A DNA stretch of 28,004 nt from a virus, in the IMG/VR virus record IMGVR_UViG_3300025102_000209, positions 1-28,004 of that record. One strand, 5' to 3'. Position 1 is the stretch's first letter. Each line of letters starts with the position of its first letter. The translations under genes were made by a program, and so were the position numbers. Positions 16,601-24,643 of the stretch are shown in pieces. The notes below the pieces were generated by a model, which saw only the letters and a program-made list of their open reading frames with translations, was not told the origin of the DNA and ran no database searches.

Positions 16601-19600
16601 CATGATAATGGATTACACCCCTGAAAAAGCAAAGGGTGCTCCATTAGCTGCTTATATAAATAGCTTATTACCAAAAAGAGCTATTGAAGCGGCAAACCGT
16701 ATATTAGATACAGAATTTAAATTAGATGTAACGGAGGCTAAAGGAGTTACTGATACAGTAACAGCAGAAGAAACAATTGAAAGAGAAGAAGCTGCTCCTG
16801 CAGATGAAATAAAAAGTTTACGTAAACAAATTGGGTTATCAGAAGAGCTTGTCACTAAAGTTAAAGATGCTGTAGTAAAAACTTTTGGTACAAAATTACC
16901 CAACCCTCAAGATCCTAAGTTTAGATTTGAATTGCAAAAAAGATTCAGAACAGAGTTAAAGAAACCTTTATCTAAGTTTGTAGGTAAGCAAGCTGATTAC
17001 GAAGCTTTCTTAAGAGATAATTTTGAATCTGTGTATAGCAAAATGCCTCAGTCATTAATAAATAGAAGGTTTAAAGAATTTGCTGAACCTGTTCTTGATA
17101 AGAATGGAAAGCAGGTTAGAGAGAAAACAGCAGAAGGCAATAAGGTATATGTTAAAAAGAAAATATCTAAAGCTGAATGGATTAAATATTTTATAGGCGC
17201 TGATGTTAAAAGTTCAACTAAAGGGGCTAGAAAAACAGCTATAGTTGAAGGCATGGCAGAAGAAATTGCTTTTGATGCTACTATGGAAGTTTTAGATAAC
17301 CCTGATGTTATTTCAAAATACCAAGACATAGCCGGTATTACAGGTGAGGTATTACCTGAAAACTTTAAATCATTAATAGCTAAGCAAGTTGATAGAGCGG
17401 AAGACTTTAAATTTTCTAAAAGTTTAATTAATGATGCTAAGACAGAATACAATTTAGAATCTCAAGAATTAGCAAAAATACTTGATAAAACAAGTTTAGA
17501 TAAATTAAGCAATAAATATTCATTAATATCTGATAATATAATTTATGAGGCTGACCCTGCTAATATTAAATTTAGTCTCACAACTAAGGCTGATGGTAAA
17601 TGGGAACAAAACCAATTAAACCCATTAGAGGAAAGTGCAAAGATATATAAATTTAAAGTAGGTGAAATAGATTATGAAATAAATGCATTTAAAGATCCTT
17701 CAGGTTACAACTACGATATATTTGAGCAGACTGAAGGTATTGAGGATGGGGCTATCAATAATGATCCAAAATCATGGGAATTGGCTTTTGCATCTGCAAC
17801 TACAAAAAGGGTGGGTTTAACAGAATACGCGTTAAAAGGTCGTACTAATCAGTTTAAAGTATTTGGAACTGTAGCTAATGCAACTATAGATTTAATTAAA
17901 AAAGAAAAATTAAATTCTATAACATTTACCGCAAAGGAAGAAAGTAGAAAAAGATTATATAATTCTTTAAATAAAAAGTTTGCAAATGAATTAGGATGGG
18001 AAACATATGACTATCCAGCTGACATACCAGATGGTTCAGAAACAATATTTATAGCTTATGATCCAAAAGCTTTTAATACTGAACCGCAAATTACAACACC
18101 ACCACAAATTAAATTTAGTTTAAATACAAATAATGAATTTAATGTTACTGCAAAAGAGTTATTGTATAATTCAAAAGCTTGGGCAGAATATTCAAATAAT
18201 ATTCTTAATCGCAGTCAATTTTATCAAAATTATATTGGGAGTATTGAAGCAAGCTTAGGTTCCGTTAGACCTTCTAATGTAATAGATTATGCTGGTATTG
18301 TAGGTTATAAAAAATTAACAGATAAAGAGCAAAAAATTTTTAAAGAAAAAATAAAACAATTACAGCAAAAAATAATAGCTCAAAAAACAGCAAATACTGA
18401 TAACATGCTTCAAGATGGGCCTGCATATAAAAGTCCTCCTTATGCTTTTGGCAAAACAGTAAGTGAATTTAAAAAGAAATTAAAAAACGGAGAAATATTT
18501 AAACACACAAAACAATATCAAAGAATATATAGAGATATGTGGAGCAAATATTTTGATATGCTTGCTGCAGATAATACAATGTATAACTTCCTTGAATTAA
18601 CGTTAAATAATTCCAATACAGATACTAGCCACTGGCATAGACAAGGAGCTTTATTTATTGGGTTTGATCAAGGGGCATTACCTACGCCTTTATTAGATAA
18701 AAACGGAAAACAAATATTTAGGTTTACTAAGGAAGGAAAAAAATATCCTTTAACAAGAGTTGTTGAATTTGAGCACGCAGTTCAAAATCACATACAATGG
18801 AGGAGAGTGCTAAAAGCCACAGCAAAATTTGCTAAAAAAAATGATAAAAAAGGGTTTATTAAATACCTTGAAAAATCTATGGAAGACTATGTTTTAATCG
18901 GTATGGCTTACGCAGATGCTAGAAAAGTTGATAAGGCTGGATATGCTCATATAATGCCAGAAGGATGGAAACGTTGGTGGGATAGATATTTCAATAATAA
19001 AGTAGCAAAAATAGATGGCGGAATAAATGCAAATAATATATCTTTTATAGAATATACTAATACAAAAGCTAATATTAAAGGTAATATTGCAAGAGAATTT
19101 AATATTAGTAATTCAAATGGTAATATTAAACTTTCTAAATCATTAAGTAAGGAATTTAATAATTTATTACAACAAACTACAGGCGTACCATTTTATGAAA
19201 AGTTTTCGCCTGTTAAAGCTACAATGATGGGTAGAGGTAAAGGTAAAAAATTCTTTATACCTTATTCAGCAGATGACTTTGTAGGTTTATTATATGCAAC
19301 ATTAGGCACTAAAAAGCAAGGCGGTAATGAACAAATGAAATGGTATGAGGAAAATTTACTTAGACCATTTTCTCGCGGCATACAACAATATGAAACCGCA
19401 AAGCAAGTTGCATTACGTAACTGGCAAGCTCTTAAAAAAGAAGCTAAAAAAGATGTACCTGGCGGTTTAAATAAAGTTAATGAAACCGGATTTACAAATC
19501 AAAATTCATTAAGAATTTATATGTGGCGTAAACAGGGTATAAAAGATAAAGATATACCTGGAATAAGTTCACAAGAATTAAGAGACAATAGTAGAATAGT

Positions 19601-21167
19601 AAGAAATGACCCTAAGTTAAAAGCTTTTGCTGAAAGATTAATGGCTTTAAATCCTGAAGGTTATCCACCACCATCTACAGAATGGATAGCTGGTGATATT
19701 ACTACTGACTTAGTTTCTTATATAAATGATGTAAAGAGAGCTGAGTATTTAACTCAATGGAAAGAAAACGTTGATCAGATATTTAACGATCAAAATAAAA
19801 ATAAATTAAAAGCATTATACGGTGATTCATATATTAAAGCATTAGAAAACATGCTTTATAGAATGGAAAAAGGTAGAAACAAATTTAAAGATGCAAGTGA
19901 TATTGAAAGAAGGTTTCAATCATGGGTTAATAACTCTGTTGGATCAATAATGTTCTTTAATGCTAGATCTGCTGTATTACAAACATTATCTGCTGTTAAC
20001 TTTATAAACTTTAGTGATAATAATCCAATTGCTGCGGGTATAGCATTAGCTAATTTTCCACAGTATGTAAAAGATTTTTCAACATTATTTAATTCAGACT
20101 TTTTAAAACAAAGACGTTCTGGTTTACAAACTGATGTAAATGCTGATGAAATTGCAAAAGCAGCGGCTACATCTAAAAACCAAGCACAAGCAATGCTTGC
20201 TGCAATACTTAAGTTTGGATTTACACCAACACAAATTGCTGACTCATTTGCTATTGCTTCAGGTGGTGCTACATTTTATAGAAACAGAATAAACAAATAC
20301 AAAAAAGAAGGATTAAGTCAAAAAGAAGCAGAACAAAAAGCATTTACAGACTTTCAAGAAATAGCAGAAGAAACACAACAGTCTGCTAGACCTGATAGAA
20401 TATCTATGCAACAAGCAGGTTCATTAGGTAGACTTGTATTAGCATTTGGTAACACCCCAATGCAATATGCAAGGCTTACAAAAAAGGCTACGTTAGATTT
20501 AATTAATGGAAGAGGAGATTGGAAGACAAATATAAGTAAGATTGCGTATTATAGTGTAATACAGAATATTATATTCTCTGCTTTACAACAAGGGTTATTT
20601 GCGCTTCTATTTGATGATGAAGAAGAAGATGATAAGAAAGCAAGATATTATAGAATAGGTAATAGTAGTGCTGATACATTATTAAGAGGCATGGGGGTTT
20701 ATGGCGCTGCTGCAGCAACAGTTAAGAATATGATTATCAAGATAGTAGAAGAAACTAAAAAATCCAGGCCTGATTATACTAAAGTTGCAATAGAAGCAAC
20801 AGCAATATCACCACCTATAAATTCTAAATTAAGAAAACTTGTTTCAGCTGGTAAGACATTTACATATAAGCAATCAAGAGAAAAAGTATTTACAGAAGGA
20901 TTTAGTTTAGACAATCCAGCTCTTTTAGCCGTTGGAAAAGTAATTTCTGCTGGTACCAATTTACCCGCTGATCGTATAGTTTTAAAAATGGATCATATAT
21001 ATACAGCAATGCAACCTGAAACAGAACTTTGGCAAGGTACTGCATTAACGCTTGGATGGGGTGAATGGGAATTAGGTATGATAGAAAAGCAAACCAAAAA
21101 AGAAAGTAATTTAAAAATAAAACCTTTTAAGAAAAAATCTTTAAAGATTAAAAAATTTAAGAATTAA
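13665..21167 (+). CDS. Giant polyvalent internal virion/ejection protein with zincin domain (2500 aa)
   Basis: The N-terminus, FEFENQEYTLLEVEEAAKKK then LSIDDYIKKYNI, resembles a short N-terminal module I know from other giant phage virion proteins. Hydrophobic stretches at about 345-375 (ALANQLPTLAMAF) and 505-535, with GLESLGETATQISQN between (about 483), suggest a membrane-interacting section. A zincin motif HELTHA lies at 762-767, with SEELW (825-829) as a candidate third zinc ligand, so a metallopeptidase is likely. The segment at about 1302-1483 contains VFGTVANATIDLIKKEKL and a following beta strand, and resembles an acyltransferase-like domain seen in such proteins (tentative). The C-terminal third (about 1822-2500) is helical, has a hydrophobic segment at about 2293-2317 followed by DDEEEDD, and ends in a Lys-rich tail. 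Linkers with K-F/L-S recur between sections. By position it is the T7 gp16 counterpart, probably ejected into the cell. I find no RNA polymerase motif. Confidence 0.6.
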   Translation: MEDIFEFENQEYTLLEVEEAAKKKSLSIDDYIKKYNISRKPGKTNLTSPGADVKDIAAPELTVTDSPSVNISLDLSETPKTGTQAGTEFIPEAISKERENEILLEYDEISNIDIEQEAINKKQSKLKRFQQGEFKLEEKEEFNYWKNSNGKLFEESETLSEKEIEDRKQANQTVFLSKIPAYERQQIFAKNKKVLEEQTNFVNKSIEKRDNLISQYNDIANTDIKSSEDFIYRKNLINQIKFEDIERRRALSNLNRTEDLVDDFKRSYSFYDTAEQSFKTIGTDLAIGVMSTIDMLKTEEGQKISYSNDLIDFREGLQQFAEENLAKPISIENVNSLDKAFVWGTQALANQLPTLAMAFTGQAAIPLFFATGYGSKMSDFELGERKAKKELPLLDAALKLEKDPERRKEIQKNIDYYSRYLNVSDAIKVITSAAHGGAEAIFEGLTTLKLVRDLQNIGTNILKAGGSRKAVYNAFRAAPMSIGLESLGETATQISQNAADILIFKDDKSLLENVSEAAAQGALFGSGFAVPNLGAAINAGIQSTISTKNDNAKIKKTLKEINDLTFELESNNKLTSENKKELQKNIQQKISELVTTTDITRARFQRLSYEQQQEVFDLERQVNNSIKRWTNIGASNMSESTKNSLREEIKNEIQALQDKKQALLESGDSRLKELTTISTKNLLSDGDILQKNQQYSRWKQGVQTFIKKYNLPIEVSVEEMSKEEIQKYLESDDAPPGGKYANGKITLYENVASQINPSTPVHELTHAILEQFGLTKKDFDKLENSFKSFLELKKANGEITDKQYKDTIEKYEKYQNDPSQKKFASEELWTSFIDAISEKVLDKKDVSFLLKIGQSLKNIISSKSSKIEAENFKLNTPEDVYDFLTQFAESVAQKKDFKRIVGVEIPEKIKEDVEKFSKSMASEKVQEIYEAQGAANAMDIIDEFKPITNKIVNRYRDVPGFEFELLRDEIETGKRGILDMIMDYTPEKAKGAPLAAYINSLLPKRAIEAANRILDTEFKLDVTEAKGVTDTVTAEETIEREEAAPADEIKSLRKQIGLSEELVTKVKDAVVKTFGTKLPNPQDPKFRFELQKRFRTELKKPLSKFVGKQADYEAFLRDNFESVYSKMPQSLINRRFKEFAEPVLDKNGKQVREKTAEGNKVYVKKKISKAEWIKYFIGADVKSSTKGARKTAIVEGMAEEIAFDATMEVLDNPDVISKYQDIAGITGEVLPENFKSLIAKQVDRAEDFKFSKSLINDAKTEYNLESQELAKILDKTSLDKLSNKYSLISDNIIYEADPANIKFSLTTKADGKWEQNQLNPLEESAKIYKFKVGEIDYEINAFKDPSGYNYDIFEQTEGIEDGAINNDPKSWELAFASATTKRVGLTEYALKGRTNQFKVFGTVANATIDLIKKEKLNSITFTAKEESRKRLYNSLNKKFANELGWETYDYPADIPDGSETIFIAYDPKAFNTEPQITTPPQIKFSLNTNNEFNVTAKELLYNSKAWAEYSNNILNRSQFYQNYIGSIEASLGSVRPSNVIDYAGIVGYKKLTDKEQKIFKEKIKQLQQKIIAQKTANTDNMLQDGPAYKSPPYAFGKTVSEFKKKLKNGEIFKHTKQYQRIYRDMWSKYFDMLAADNTMYNFLELTLNNSNTDTSHWHRQGALFIGFDQGALPTPLLDKNGKQIFRFTKEGKKYPLTRVVEFEHAVQNHIQWRRVLKATAKFAKKNDKKGFIKYLEKSMEDYVLIGMAYADARKVDKAGYAHIMPEGWKRWWDRYFNNKVAKIDGGINANNISFIEYTNTKANIKGNIAREFNISNSNGNIKLSKSLSKEFNNLLQQTTGVPFYEKFSPVKATMMGRGKGKKFFIPYSADDFVGLLYATLGTKKQGGNEQMKWYEENLLRPFSRGIQQYETAKQVALRNWQALKKEAKKDVPGGLNKVNETGFTNQNSLRIYMWRKQGIKDKDIPGISSQELRDNSRIVRNDPKLKAFAERLMALNPEGYPPPSTEWIAGDITTDLVSYINDVKRAEYLTQWKENVDQIFNDQNKNKLKALYGDSYIKALENMLYRMEKGRNKFKDASDIERRFQSWVNNSVGSIMFFNARSAVLQTLSAVNFINFSDNNPIAAGIALANFPQYVKDFSTLFNSDFLKQRRSGLQTDVNADEIAKAAATSKNQAQAMLAAILKFGFTPTQIADSFAIASGGATFYRNRINKYKKEGLSQKEAEQKAFTDFQEIAEETQQSARPDRISMQQAGSLGRLVLAFGNTPMQYARLTKKATLDLINGRGDWKTNISKIAYYSVIQNIIFSALQQGLFALLFDDEEEDDKKARYYRIGNSSADTLLRGMGVYGAAAATVKNMIIKIVEETKKSRPDYTKVAIEATAISPPINSKLRKLVSAGKTFTYKQSREKVFTEGFSLDNPALLAVGKVISAGTNLPADRIVLKMDHIYTAMQPETELWQGTALTLGWGEWELGMIEKQTKKESNLKIKPFKKKSLKIKKFKN

Positions 21168-21168
21168 A

Positions 21169-21330
21169 ATGAAGTACGCTCCAATAACATCAAAGACATG
21201 CACTAAGTCACCTTTACTTAAAAAGGATGCATGCTATAGAAAAGCAAAAGCTAAATATAGAGTATTTCCTTCTGCATATGCATCAGGTTATATTGCAAAA
21301 TGCCGTAAAAGAGGCGGTAATATAGGATAA
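21169..21330 (+). CDS. Tiny basic cysteine-containing protein, 53 aa
   Basis: It starts one base after the stop codon of the 2500-aa gene. The protein has 3 cysteines and about 15 Lys/Arg residues and ends with YRVFPSAYASGYIAKCRKRG. This pattern (K-Y-R-V-F/Y-P-S-A-Y-A-S/N-G, then K-C-R-K) recurs in small uncharacterised proteins of many phages and large DNA viruses. Function is unknown; a nucleic-acid-binding or minor virion role is only a guess from charge. Its stop codon overlaps the next start (TAATG), so the two basic proteins are probably translationally coupled. Confidence 0.65.
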   Translation: MKYAPITSKTCTKSPLLKKDACYRKAKAKYRVFPSAYASGYIAKCRKRGGNIG

Positions 21331-21683
21331 TGCCTTACGTTAGTGATGCCCAAAGAAAAGCTGTATGGGCTAGTAAAAATGAAAGAGCTGCTTTAAAAAA
21401 GGTAAGAAAAACTGAAAAAGGTGCATCATTAAAAAGATGGTTTAAAGAAGAGTGGACAGATGTCCGTACAGGTAAACCCTGTGGTAGAAGTAAAAGCGAA
21501 AGCAGAGGTGTACCTTATTGTAGACCAAAGAAAAGAATATCTAGTAAAACACCGAAGACAGCTAGTGAAATGTCTTCATCAGAAAAAAGAAGTAAAATAA
21601 GAGAGAAAACAAGTTTAGGCCAGCCGGCAGGCAAGCCACGAAGAGTTAGTCCGATTACAATGAAGAGCTCTTGTAAATATTAA
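21330..21683 (+). CDS. Small very basic protein, 117 aa, phage family of unknown function
   Basis: The ATG at 21330 overlaps the previous stop by one base. The protein is rich in Lys, Arg and Ser, with no hydrophobic segment. It carries LKRWFKEEWTDVRTGKPCGR, then GVPYCRPKKRISSKTPKTAS, then a basic tail ending KSSCKY. The W-F-K-E-E-W-x-D-V...P-C-G-R...Y-C-R-P pattern is one I know from small basic proteins in T4-like marine phages and large viruses, where no function is established. The spaced Cys residues (C-G-R and Y-C-R-P) might bind a metal or form a disulfide. DNA binding inside the virion or in the infected cell is possible but unproved. Confidence 0.65.
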   Translation: MPYVSDAQRKAVWASKNERAALKKVRKTEKGASLKRWFKEEWTDVRTGKPCGRSKSESRGVPYCRPKKRISSKTPKTASEMSSSEKRSKIREKTSLGQPAGKPRRVSPITMKSSCKY

Positions 21684-21691
21684 TCAAAAAA

Positions 21692-21838
21692 ATGGTAGAA
21701 GATTTGAAAATATACGGATTAGCAATTTTTGCATTAGCTACAAGCATCTCATCAGCAAACCCAATGTTGCAGACAGTTGTTTTATTATTATCTATATTAT
21801 ATACTGCAATAGGTATTTATAAACGATTAAAAAAGTAA
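21692..21838 (+). CDS. Small two-helix membrane protein, holin candidate (48 aa)
   Basis: This short frame encodes two hydrophobic helices, IYGLAIFALATSISS and LQTVVLLLSILYTAIGIY, separated by an Asn-Pro turn and ending in the basic tail KRLKK. It starts 8 bases after the upstream stop and is followed 6 bases later by another membrane protein. Size, two helices and a positive end fit small phage holins (class II type) and are equally compatible with an unassigned membrane protein. No endolysin gene is visible nearby. Confidence 0.6.
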   Translation: MVEDLKIYGLAIFALATSISSANPMLQTVVLLLSILYTAIGIYKRLKK

Positions 21839-21844
21839 AAATAT

Positions 21845-22270
21845 ATGACACTTCCCAAAAATGGCGTTGCGCGCGAAATTAGACATTATGTAGGATCATT
21901 ATTTATATTCCTATTTGTTATAGGCATTATTGTAGCACTTATACAATTTCCTGTATTAGATACTAATAAAGAAGTTGTAATGATGCTTATCGGTACAATT
22001 TCCGCAAGTATCGGTATTGTGGTGAGTACAATCACTGGTGCCAAACCAGATGATGTTACCGCTTTAAAAAATGAAGTTGAAAAGAAAAATAATCAGATTG
22101 ACATGCTTGTTCAAGCAAAAGATAATTTAGAAGCTATGGTTATTGGTCTTCAAAAACAAATGCTTGACAATCAAGACAATGTGATGGATAAAATTATTCT
22201 TAAAGCAGCGCTCGAGCATGATGATAGATATACGGCTAAAAAAGCAATGCAAGGTAAAAATAAATCATAA
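21845..22270 (+). CDS. Membrane protein with coiled coil, possible holin or spanin-like (141 aa)
   Basis: After a short basic start the protein has one strongly hydrophobic helix (about residues 17-38, SLFIFLFVIGIIVALIQF) and a second glycine/serine-containing helix (about 45-66, MMLIGTISASIGIVVSTITG). About 70 residues of charged coiled coil follow (LKNEVEKKNNQIDMLVQAKD), then a soluble tail. Two helices with a cytoplasmic or periplasmic coiled coil occur in phage holins and holin-like proteins. The position beside the 48-aa membrane protein and before the fibre genes would fit a lysis cassette, though a tail-associated membrane protein cannot be excluded. Confidence 0.6.
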   Translation: MTLPKNGVAREIRHYVGSLFIFLFVIGIIVALIQFPVLDTNKEVVMMLIGTISASIGIVVSTITGAKPDDVTALKNEVEKKNNQIDMLVQAKDNLEAMVIGLQKQMLDNQDNVMDKIILKAALEHDDRYTAKKAMQGKNKS

Positions 22271-22281
22271 AAAAATAAATT

Positions 22282-22584
22282 ATGACAACTGAAGAAAAAA
22301 ATAAATTAACTACAGAAATTAAATCTTATGTACAAAGCGCTTTGGGAAAAAGTGATTGGTACATTACAAGAAAAGCTGAAAGAGATATAGCTATACCTCA
22401 ATCTATTACAGATGAAAGAACAGGAATATTAACAGCATTAGATACATACGAAGCTGGTATAGATGCAAAAGAAACAGCACAAGAGGGTTGGGTATTTTTG
22501 GCAAAAATTATTTTTGATAATGAAGCATTAAACCATGAGTATTTATCAAAACAAAATCCTAATATACCTCCAAGAACAATATAA
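22282..22584 (+). CDS. Small helical protein before the first fibre, possible tail-fibre assembly factor (100 aa)
   Basis: A charged, mainly helical protein that contains SDWYITRKAERDIAIP followed by DERTGILTALDTYEAG and ends with a Pro-rich tail. The S-D-W then R-x-x-R/alanine-helix pattern resembles the core of phage tail-assembly chaperone proteins (S-D-W-T...Y-R-Q-x-L-R-D), and the gene lies directly before a tail-fibre gene. The match is looser than for the 74-aa protein after the second fibre, so the chaperone role is a tentative inference. The leader is AAAAATAAATT, in the same A/T style as the ejection genes. Confidence 0.55.
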   Translation: MTTEEKNKLTTEIKSYVQSALGKSDWYITRKAERDIAIPQSITDERTGILTALDTYEAGIDAKETAQEGWVFLAKIIFDNEALNHEYLSKQNPNIPPRTI

Positions 22585-22606
22585 ATAATATATAAAAAGA
22601 TAAGTT

Positions 22607-24613
22607 ATGCCAGAAAAATATGAATTATTCCTAGATAAGAATAAAAAAGTAAAACTTGCTGCAAATGATCAAGGTGAATTTTTTGCAGAAGCAAACGGTA
22701 ATAGAATTAAACTAGGGGAACAAGGTTTACAAACGATTAATAAAACAACAGGAGCCCCAGAAAGTGTTGGAGGTGCTCCAGATCCTAATCTAGACGTAAC
22801 CAGTCTTGCGGGTGTTGCAATTAATGGATTAGGTGAAGACTCAGGAAGAAATACATTTACTCACAGTGACTTACCTGGAGAAACTTTAGTTGGATGGTAT
22901 GTTAAAGAAAATGCTGGACAAGCTCCAAAATTATTTCTTACAATAAATCCAGCTTATTTGTCTGGTGGGGGCACGATTCTTTCTGACCCTAATGGAAACC
23001 AAATTTATAAAGCATTTGCCACTCCCGAAGAAGAGTTAATAACAATAAGAATAAATGGTACCACTTATACCGGGAAAAAAATGGAATTAAAAAATCATAG
23101 TTGGTATAATGCTTCACAAATAAACTTCTCAGGCTCTACAACTGAAGGAATTGTACTTGCACCAGCAAATAGTATAAATGGTTATGGAGACATTCTGGAA
23201 ATGGAAAACGATATATTAGCTGTTGCACTATCTACAGAATTAGTTCCAGGACTTAATTTTTCTAATGGATTCAGCTTAAGAAATGGTGGTATATATGGTA
23301 TTCCTTTATCTGCAGATATAACAATACCCGTTATAAATGATATAGATGTTACTACTCCAATTAAGTTTAGTGGTGGAGCTAAATTTTCTGAACCAGTAAA
23401 CGGACTTGTAACAGATAATGATATTACAGATTTACTTGGAACTGATAATGCTTTATTTAGTAATAAAACCCCATACAGTAGCAGTACTTCTGATTTAAGA
23501 TTTACTTATACTCAAGGCGCGTTACATTCAAGTCATAGTGTAACAACTCCAAAATTAATTGAAGGAAATACATATAGATTATCATGCGCCAATGGAGGAA
23601 TTGTCGGAAATCAATTAATTAATTTTGATTTTACTGATAATGAAGAGTTTTTTGGTATTGAATTAGATATTCATAGACCGGTAGTAAATAATACTACAGA
23701 TAAAATTAAAGGAAAATCATATATAGATATTCTGGTAGGCTTTGAAGGAAACCTGAGTTTAGAAGCTGGTGGCCATAAACATATAATATTTTACTTTAGC
23801 GAATCCTCAGGAGGAAATGGCGCGCAGTATTCTCAACCCGGACAGTATTTTATATATACAATAGATAATCCGACTAGTGGCCGTGAAATAAAAAATTCTT
23901 TTACTTCAGGAGATAGAGGAATGCCAAGAGTTAATAACGCGGTTTCACAAACTCACGTTCAAATTGGGGATGCAAATCCAGCAGGGTTTTGGTCTGCAGG
24001 TCAAACAAACAAAATAAGAATATATTTAAATGATTTTAAAAGAGTGTCAGGTGAATTTGTTGGCAACGGTATATATGGAAAATATACTTCTGCTCAAAGT
24101 CATGGATTCCAGTCTCAACCAAATAGTATAATACCGCTTGATTTAACTTATTTAGCAAGTATTGGATATACAGGTGTCTCACATAATAATAATCCTTATA
24201 GTCACAGTGATTATACTTCAAGTGATCATTTAACTATTTCAATGGCTCCTAATTCAACAGTTTGGATAACTGATTCCGCGGGCCCTGATGGTACATCTCT
24301 TTCATCTTCAAATACTGTTGGTATAATACTTGATTTAAGTTATCTTAGAAATGGAGATACGTTTGCTTTTGCTTACGATGCTATCTCTAGTTCAATAAAT
24401 GGTAGCAATTATAATCCGACATATTATGTAGCTATTATTTTAAAATTTGGATCACGTGGGTATAAATTCAATGTTGGATCCTCTCCTAATTATGGAGGTT
24501 TTTATAAATATCAAATAATAGGTTCAACAACAACTGGAGAATTACAATTCTTCCAGCCTAGTGGATCTGTATATAGTACTCAGGATCAATCCTACCAAAA
24601 CGTTCTTATATAA
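22607..24613 (+). CDS. Probable tail fibre / receptor-binding protein 1 (668 aa)
   Basis: The N-terminus (LFLDKNKKVKLAANDQGEFF followed by NRIKLGEQGLQTINKTTG) resembles the start of the second fibre-like protein downstream, which suggests a shared virion-attachment module. The rest is beta-rich and full of Gly, Asn, Ser and Thr, with no membrane segment, signal peptide or recognised enzyme motif, as is usual for the distal part of phage fibres. A Gly/Ser/Asn-rich, aromatic region lies near the C-terminus (about residues 515-560). The C-terminal region is probably the receptor-recognition part. Neighbouring small genes of chaperone type support the assignment. The host receptor cannot be read from the sequence. 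Confidence 0.6.
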   Translation: MPEKYELFLDKNKKVKLAANDQGEFFAEANGNRIKLGEQGLQTINKTTGAPESVGGAPDPNLDVTSLAGVAINGLGEDSGRNTFTHSDLPGETLVGWYVKENAGQAPKLFLTINPAYLSGGGTILSDPNGNQIYKAFATPEEELITIRINGTTYTGKKMELKNHSWYNASQINFSGSTTEGIVLAPANSINGYGDILEMENDILAVALSTELVPGLNFSNGFSLRNGGIYGIPLSADITIPVINDIDVTTPIKFSGGAKFSEPVNGLVTDNDITDLLGTDNALFSNKTPYSSSTSDLRFTYTQGALHSSHSVTTPKLIEGNTYRLSCANGGIVGNQLINFDFTDNEEFFGIELDIHRPVVNNTTDKIKGKSYIDILVGFEGNLSLEAGGHKHIIFYFSESSGGNGAQYSQPGQYFIYTIDNPTSGREIKNSFTSGDRGMPRVNNAVSQTHVQIGDANPAGFWSAGQTNKIRIYLNDFKRVSGEFVGNGIYGKYTSAQSHGFQSQPNSIIPLDLTYLASIGYTGVSHNNNPYSHSDYTSSDHLTISMAPNSTVWITDSAGPDGTSLSSSNTVGIILDLSYLRNGDTFAFAYDAISSSINGSNYNPTYYVAIILKFGSRGYKFNVGSSPNYGGFYKYQIIGSTTTGELQFFQPSGSVYSTQDQSYQNVLI

Positions 24614-24643
24614 ATTAGTTTAACAAATAAATAACAAATAAAA

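Noticed and set aside
17048-17452. Minus-strand frame of 134 residues inside the 2500-aa gene
   Set aside because: The plus-strand protein is continuous and coherent there; the antisense product has no recognisable features and no leader.
24614-24643. Repeated ACAAATAA in the spacer between the two fibre genes as a regulatory repeat
   Set aside because: Two copies of an A/T-rich octamer in a spacer of this composition are expected by chance and resemble the general leader style.
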